The notes under the pieces are model-generated. The model worked only from the letters and a program-made list of their open reading frames with translations, searched no databases and had not been told where the DNA came from. From Anaeromyces robustus (taxonomy: Eukaryota > Neocallimastigomycota > Neocallimastigomycetes > Neocallimastigales > Neocallimastigaceae), in the NCBI GenBank assembly GCA_002104895.1, contig MCFG01000256.1, positions 1 to 64,000 of the forward strand: DNA of 64,000 nt, read 5' to 3'. Of the stretch, positions 58,333 to 64,000 are shown piece after piece. Numbering within the stretch: position 1 is the first letter of the stretch; every line of letters starts with the position of its first letter. A program made the position numbers and the translations under genes.

Positions 58333-59486
58333 TATATTTATTTTTTTATTTTAAAATATGTATTTAAATGCTTTTTTTTACGATATTCATTAAAAATATA
58401 TTAATAATAGAAAATAAAAGAAGAAATATAATAAATAAATAAGTAAATAAATAAATAAATAAGTAAATAAATAAATAAATAAGTAAATAAATATTTTTTT
58501 TTAAAAAAAAAAGCCATCATAAATACTTTAAAATGATTCGTTGATTTTTTTTAGTAAATAATTTTTTTAGTGCATGACTAATTTTTATAAAATAATTTTA
58601 CTAAAATAAATAAACTAATTACTATAATTTTTATATTTATTTATATTTCATTTTATAAAGTATTGTTTACTTGTTGATAATATATGAAATATTTTTTTTT
58701 AAAAAAATTAACCATTTTAAAATTAATTAAAACTCTATAAAATTATTATTTTTTTTATTAATAGATTATTAAAATATAATAACAATATCAAAATATTTTT
58801 TTTTATTTTATACACAATTTATTTACTATAATATTAGAGTTTAATATAAATTTTATACTTTTATATATTTTTTAAATGAAATATAAACTATAGATTGATA
58901 CTATTTATAATAATCTAAATTAACATTTGTTATTAAAATTATATTATAATAACAATTTATTAATATTATATAAATTTTAAAAAAAAGAAATAAATGCTAT
59001 AATAATATATTTTAATAATTATAATAAATATAAACCTTATTATAAAAAAGATATAATTTAATAGTTAATATTTAATATTTCATATTAAATAATTATAATT
59101 CAAAATTAAAATTTATTATTTATTAATTAATTAATAATTTTTATTTATTATTTCTTTATCGTTATTTTTATAAATATATTTATTTAATTATTAAAATTAT
59201 TATATTTAGAATAATTAAAATTAATAAAAATAATAAATTTAATATATTATTAGTAATTGTTAATAATTATTATTTATAAATAATTATATACAAACACTAA
59301 TTCATTAATATTTTATTGATACATAGTAAAATATTAATATTTTTTTAAATATTAATTATTATTAATTAAGTATTATTTTATATTTATTATTTATTATTTA
59401 ATTATTACGTTTTATTTTATATATGTATTATATATATTTTTTCAAATATCTCAAACACTTAATAAAATTTTATTAAAAATAAATAA
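58206..59486. other. gene-free spacer downstream of the ankyrin cluster
   Basis: (TTTA)n at 58290-58345, (TAAG/TAAA)n at 58430-58490, the orphan motif copy at 58511-58554, then featureless A/T-rich DNA. Confidence 0.75.
58511..58554 (-). promoter_or_regulatory. shared upstream motif, orphan copy 4
   Basis: aagccatcataaatacttta followed by aaatgattcgttgatttttt is nearly identical to copy 1 at 52337-52380 but faces leftward into the end of the 57042 gene, with no ankyrin gene in the matching orientation. Probably left from a rearranged or lost paralogue. Confidence 0.55.
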
Positions 59487-59745
59487 ATAAATTATTTTAT
59501 TTTATTTTATTTTATTTTATTTTATTTTATTTTATTTTATTTTATTTTATTTTATTTTATTTTATTTTATTTTATTTTATTTTATTTTATTTTATTTTAT
59601 TTTATTTTATTTTATTTTATTTTATTTTATTTTATTTTATTTTATTTTATTTTATTTTATTTTATTTTATTTTATTTTATTTTATTTTATTTTATTTTAT
59701 TTTATTTTATTTTATTTTATTTTATTTTGTTTTGTTTTATTTTAT
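59487..59745. repeat. (TTTTA)n pentanucleotide array, about 240 bp
   Basis: About 48 nearly perfect units, then slightly altered (ttttg) units to 59770. Same unit as the array at 30961-31197. Confidence 0.97.
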
Positions 59746-59754
59746 TTTTTTTTT

Positions 59755-60056
59755 TGTTTTGTTTTATTTAATTTTTCAATATTTAAAAAATTTTTACATG
59801 TTCAAATTTTGAGTAAATTTTTTTTTTAATTTAAATTTTTTTCAATTTTTTGTATATTTTAATATTTTACATTTTCAAATTTTGAGATCAGTAAATTTTA
59901 AAATTTTTAATAAACAAAAAAAAAAAAAAAATTTTTTTTTCACTTAAATTTTTAATTAATGAAAAATTTAATTAAATGAATAAAAAATTAATATTTAAAT
60001 AAATTTATAAATGAATAAATTAAATAAATTTTTAAAAATTTGTTCTTCCAGAACAG
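59755..60056 (+). repeat. partial copy of one arm of the 1-kb palindrome
   Basis: Matches the left arm of the 53487-54529 palindrome through ttgagatcagtaaattttaa, the A-run, attaatgaaaaatttaatta and ttaaaaatttgttcttccag. It stops there, where the LTR-like block at 60063 begins, and the second arm is missing. It has one gagatcag unit where the palindrome has two. Confidence 0.85.
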
Positions 60057-60062
60057 TAAAAT

Positions 60063-61461
60063 TTATTAACAGTCAATTAATTGGGTTTAATAACTATGTC
60101 AACTTTATTAATATAATTTATGATAATAAAGAGTTAACAAATTTTTAAGTTAAATAAATTACATGCTTTTATATTCATACAATGTGTCTTATTCACTAAA
60201 ACTAATTATTCTCTAAAAATAATTTGGTTTACTAGTGAATTATGTGTACTAAATACTATTTAATATTCTATTCTAATATTTTTATCCTATAATTCTATTT
60301 TCATTAATTGTAATTATATACACTTAGGTATATACTAGTTTATATACTAGCTTAATTTATTTTAATAAACTATATTAATACCCTATGACATTTTTGTAGT
60401 AAAACATCCTAAAATATTTAATTTAATTATGGGTAAATAAACTATATTTAAATTATCTATGGATTGGTTACTTATTTGTATTGTCCTATATTAATTATTG
60501 TTTATTATTTATTTTAATTTAACAATTATAAGAATCATTAATTATAATAAGTAATTATAATTAATAAATATATTAATAAATCATTAATTTTTGATAAAAA
60601 AAAAACAAGTTTATTAAAATTATAATAAATCTAATAATTTTTTCATTTTCTATTATTTTTATATATATGAAAATATTTAAAAGAAACAAAAATAACAAAA
60701 GTTACTGTTTTATTAGTTTAAAACTCTATCGATTATTTATATTATTACTATAATTATTTATATATACTATTATATTATTTATCTCTAGGGTTAGAATTTT
60801 TTTTGTCATATACTTTGAAAATAGTAATATTGGTTAAATAACAAAGATGCTATAATTGTATTGTATTAAAATAATAATAATCAATATTTTCTTTTTAATT
60901 GAATAAAAATATATATATTTTAAATTATAATAATATAATATAAAAAAGAATAAATAAAATGAGTATAAAATAAAATAAGAAATATAATAAATATAAAAAT
61001 TAAAAACCCTTTATATGTTCATTATAGTTTCTTTAATTAAATAAATTAAATATATTATAAATATATAATATATATTATATTTTTACGCATTTACATATTA
61101 AAAAAATTTATCTATAATATAATGAAACATAAAAAATAAGTAATATACAAAATATCTATAATGTTATATTTACAATTATCAATAAATATTATTATTAATA
61201 TTATAATATTCTATTATTATTCAAAATATTTTTAATTTATTATTATTATAAATTTTCACTAGTATTTTTATTCATTATTATAATTATTAATAGTCAGTTA
61301 ATTGGGTTTAATAATTATGTCAACTTTATTAATATATTTTATGATAAAGAGTTAACAAATATTTAAATTATATAAATTACATGGTTTTATATTCATACAA
61401 TATGGCTTATACATTAAACTTAATACACTACATTTTAATACACATTTCACATATTCTAACA
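60063..61461 (-). mobile_element. LTR-like pair flanking about 1 kb without coding sequence
   Basis: On the minus strand, blocks at 61285-61461 and about 60063-60278 share atgaatataaaaccatgtaa, ttgttaactctttatcataa and attaaacccaattaactgac with small differences. The right block starts TGTTAGAAT, as in the copia LTR at 38912. The interior has no polyprotein. A TRIM-like non-autonomous element or two solo LTRs. Confidence 0.55.
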
Positions 61462-62010
61462 GTAATAATTATTTATTATTATTTATTAAAAAAAAATAAT
61501 ATTATCTTTTCTAGAAAACAATATATGAGTCATAATTATTAATTTTTCTAAATTTTTTGTTATTTGAATTTAATTAATAATAATAATAGTAAGTAATAAA
61601 TAATAAATAATAATGAATAAAAATAATGAATAAATAATAAATAATAAATAATAATGAATAAACAATAAATAATAAATAATAAATAATAAATAATAATGAA
61701 TAAATAATAAATAATAAATAATAATGAATAAATAATAAATAATAAATAATAATGAATAAATAATAATTAATAATAATAATTTATTTGTAATATTTTTTTA
61801 TATTTTATTTTATTTTTTATTGTTGAGTAATATTTATTTTCTATGATTTTGATTAATTTATATTTCATAAAAATAATTATATATACATAAAAATAATATT
61901 TTTTTTTGTAGGAAAACAATATAAATAATATATATGTATTTAAAAAACTTTTCATATTTTAAAAAAAATTAATATATATTTTTTAAAATATATATATTTC
62001 ATTATCGACT
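61462..62010. repeat. (AATAAATAATAATG)n arrays, no gene
   Basis: Mixed tri/tetranucleotide repeats at 61570-61780 and A/T-rich DNA after that. Confidence 0.85.
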
Positions 62011-62062
62011 AGTTCTCCAAGTTACGAGTCGCTACGCTTTATCTGTTCACCCTGTCTACCAT
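62004..62062. other. isolated GC-rich island with tRNA-like core
   Basis: A stretch of about 55 bp (cgactagttctccaagttac, gagtcgctacgctttatctg, ttcaccctgtctacc) stands out strongly from the A/T-rich flanks. Its complement contains gcgactcgtaacttg, which resembles a tRNA-Thr(CGU) anticodon stem-loop. Box A and box B are not convincing, so it is not a tRNA gene. It may be a tRNA relic or the primer-binding site of a lost retroelement. Confidence 0.4.
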
Positions 62063-62789
62063 TATATTTCATAAATTTATAGAATATTCTATTGTTCTAT
62101 AGAATATATTTAAAACTAAATATATATAATTTATGAAAAGATATATACATAAAAGTGTATATCCATAAAATAAACATATATATATATTTATATAAAAAAT
62201 AAAAATATATATATAAACTAAAAATATTAAAGTAGTTAAAACTAAAAAACAATTAGGAATATATTTTTTTTACCTTTTTTTTTTCGAATTATGAAATTTG
62301 AATTATTAGATTAAATCAATATATTAATAGTTAAAAAATTAGTGTTGTAATAAATTTTTTAATATATTATAATTATAAATGATAAATATAATAAATCGTT
62401 AATTTTTTTTTTAACTATTTATAATATTTATTGTTATTTATAATTTAATATATTTATAATTTATAACTTACAATATATGAAATATAATTTTTTTATATAA
62501 AATTTTTTGTTGTTCTATTATTAAAATATTAACACAGTAAAATTTTTAATTTTTTTTTTTATTATTATTCTCTATTTTTTAATATTTTATTTGATTTCAT
62601 TTTTATAATCTTTTTCCTTTATACATACACATACAATAAAATTCAAACATTAAAAAATTTATAAAATTTATATATTTATATAAAAGAAATATATACATTT
62701 TAAATATTTAAATCATTAATAATAATAATAATAATAATAAATAATAAATAATAAATAATAATAATAATAATAATAAATAATAAATAATA

Positions 62790-62828
<39 letters not shown>

Positions 62829-63089
62829 TAATATTAATAATAATAAAAAATTAATAATAATAATAATAATATTGATAATAATAATAATAATAATAATAAT
62901 AATCATAATAATAATAATAATAATAATAAGAGTAATATTTTAGGAATTAAAAATATAAAAACAGTGTAAAAGATTTTAATTTTTATAAAATTTATAAGAA
63001 ATAGTTATTGTAATATTTATATTTTGTAAGATACATACAGTAGAAACATACATGAAAATAATATTTAATATAAATCAATAAAATATTAT
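62063..63089. repeat. AT-rich spacer with (AAT)n array
   Basis: (AAT)n and (AATAAAT)n at 62715-62935; otherwise A/T DNA with no gene. Confidence 0.85.
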
Positions 63090-63193
63090 TTATTAAAATG
63101 ATTAATTATTAGTTTTTTATGCTTTTTTGCATAATGTATATAATAAATAGGAAAAAAAAAGCATAAAAAACTAATAATTAATCATTTTAATAA
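63090..63193. repeat. 104-bp hairpin: 39-bp perfect stem, 26-nt loop
   Basis: ttattaaaatgattaattat and the following 19 bases (to 63128) are exactly complementary to 63155-63193. The loop is gcataatgtatataataaat plus aggaaa-like bases. A foldback mini-element or replication-slippage product. Confidence 0.95.
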
Positions 63194-64000
63194 TCAAAAA
63201 TAAAATAATATAATAAAAAAAATATGTTAATAATGGTTTATTGTTAATTATAAATTATGAAGGAAATAATAAAATATAATATACTCATATATATAATCAT
63301 ATATATAATATATTAGAAAAAAAATATAATATTAATATTATTGGCTTATTTTATTCATATATTTATAATATTTTATCATTATTTGTAATTATTATTTAGA
63401 ATTCGTTTTTAATTACATTATATGATATAATTTTATAAATTATTTAATATTTATTATTTATATATATATAAAAAATATTATTTTAACACAAAAAATATTA
63501 ATATATAATTAATTATATTAATTTATATAATTTTTTATATATTTATTTATTATTTATTATTTATTATTTATTATTTATTTATTTATTTATTTATTATTTA
63601 TTATTTATTATTTATTTATTTATTATTTATTATTTATTATTTATTATTTATTATTTATTTATTTATTATTTATTATTTATTATTTATTATTTATTTATTT
63701 ATTATTTATTATTTATTATTTATTATTTATTATTTATTATTTATTATTTATTATTTATTATTTATTTATTTATTATTTATTATTTATTATTTATTATTTT
63801 TTTTTTATTATTTATTATTATTAATTCAATGATATTAATTAAATATTAGTTTTTCCTTCTTTTTTTTTTTTTTATAAATATACAAATAATATTGTGAAAA
63901 ATAGGTTCTTTTTGTAAAAAATTATTAAAAGCTCTAGAAACTTTATAATTTATGATTTAAAATGAATCTTGAAAGAAAAAAAAATAATATATATATATAT
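63194..64000. repeat. terminal AT-rich stretch with long (TTATTTA)n arrays
   Basis: (TTTA/TTATTTA)n fills about 63540-63800. No gene is visible up to the window edge. Confidence 0.85.

Noticed and set aside
62700-62906. 68-codon poly-Ile/Leu frame
   Set aside because: Translation of an (AAT)n array.

Overview
This window reads as nuclear DNA of an anaerobic gut fungus (Neocallimastigomycota: Piromyces, Neocallimastix, Anaeromyces and relatives). The strongest sign is a secreted serpin with two N-terminal fungal dockerin modules at 46794-48329, a protein type known from the cellulosomes of these fungi. Other signs agree: extreme AT content, very long homopolymers and tri-, tetra- and pentanucleotide arrays between genes, A-rich DNA before start codons, GTAA-type introns, and a bacterial-type NhaC antiporter with no introns. 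The genus cannot be fixed from the sequence.

Layout. 1-6629: two Ty1/copia retrotransposons. The first is a 3' end cut by the window edge. The second is complete, with near-identical LTRs, a TSD and a primer-binding site matching the anticodon arm of tRNA-Lys(CUU). A 597-bp element carrying a tRNA-like Pol III promoter has interrupted its pol gene. 7250-8850: an AT-rich array of 275-300 bp units, partly inverted. 12063-13922: a long ankyrin-repeat protein. 15597-17735: a decayed LTR-flanked element carrying a pseudogene. 19328-20635: a PIF1-type helicase. 23260-25119: an NhaC-family antiporter. 25-33.5 kb: gene-poor, with hairpins, palindromes and gene relics. 33555-35342: a spliced LRR membrane protein in which each complete LRR is one 72-nt exon. 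36-46 kb: a graveyard of relics, including a small two-helix membrane protein, a tandemly duplicated pseudogene, an LRR pseudogene and a chitin-binding (CBM18) pseudogene, plus a solo copia LTR. 46794-48329: the dockerin-serpin. 50480-58205: three paralogous ankyrin-like genes, one leftward and two rightward, sharing an upstream sequence motif. The first two are divergent and flank a 1-kb near-perfect palindrome. 58.2-64 kb: repeats, a second partial copy of the palindrome family, an LTR-like pair and a long hairpin.

There is no operon logic. The functional themes are a secreted protease inhibitor likely docked on the cellulosome, a monovalent-cation or organic-anion antiporter, a DNA helicase, a surface LRR protein and a locally expanded ankyrin family. 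Most of the remaining DNA is mobile-element debris and simple sequence. The most unusual items are the tRNA-like insertion with inverted ends, the palindrome between divergent ankyrin genes with their shared upstream motif, and the G-to-A-skewed damage in the CBM18 relic.
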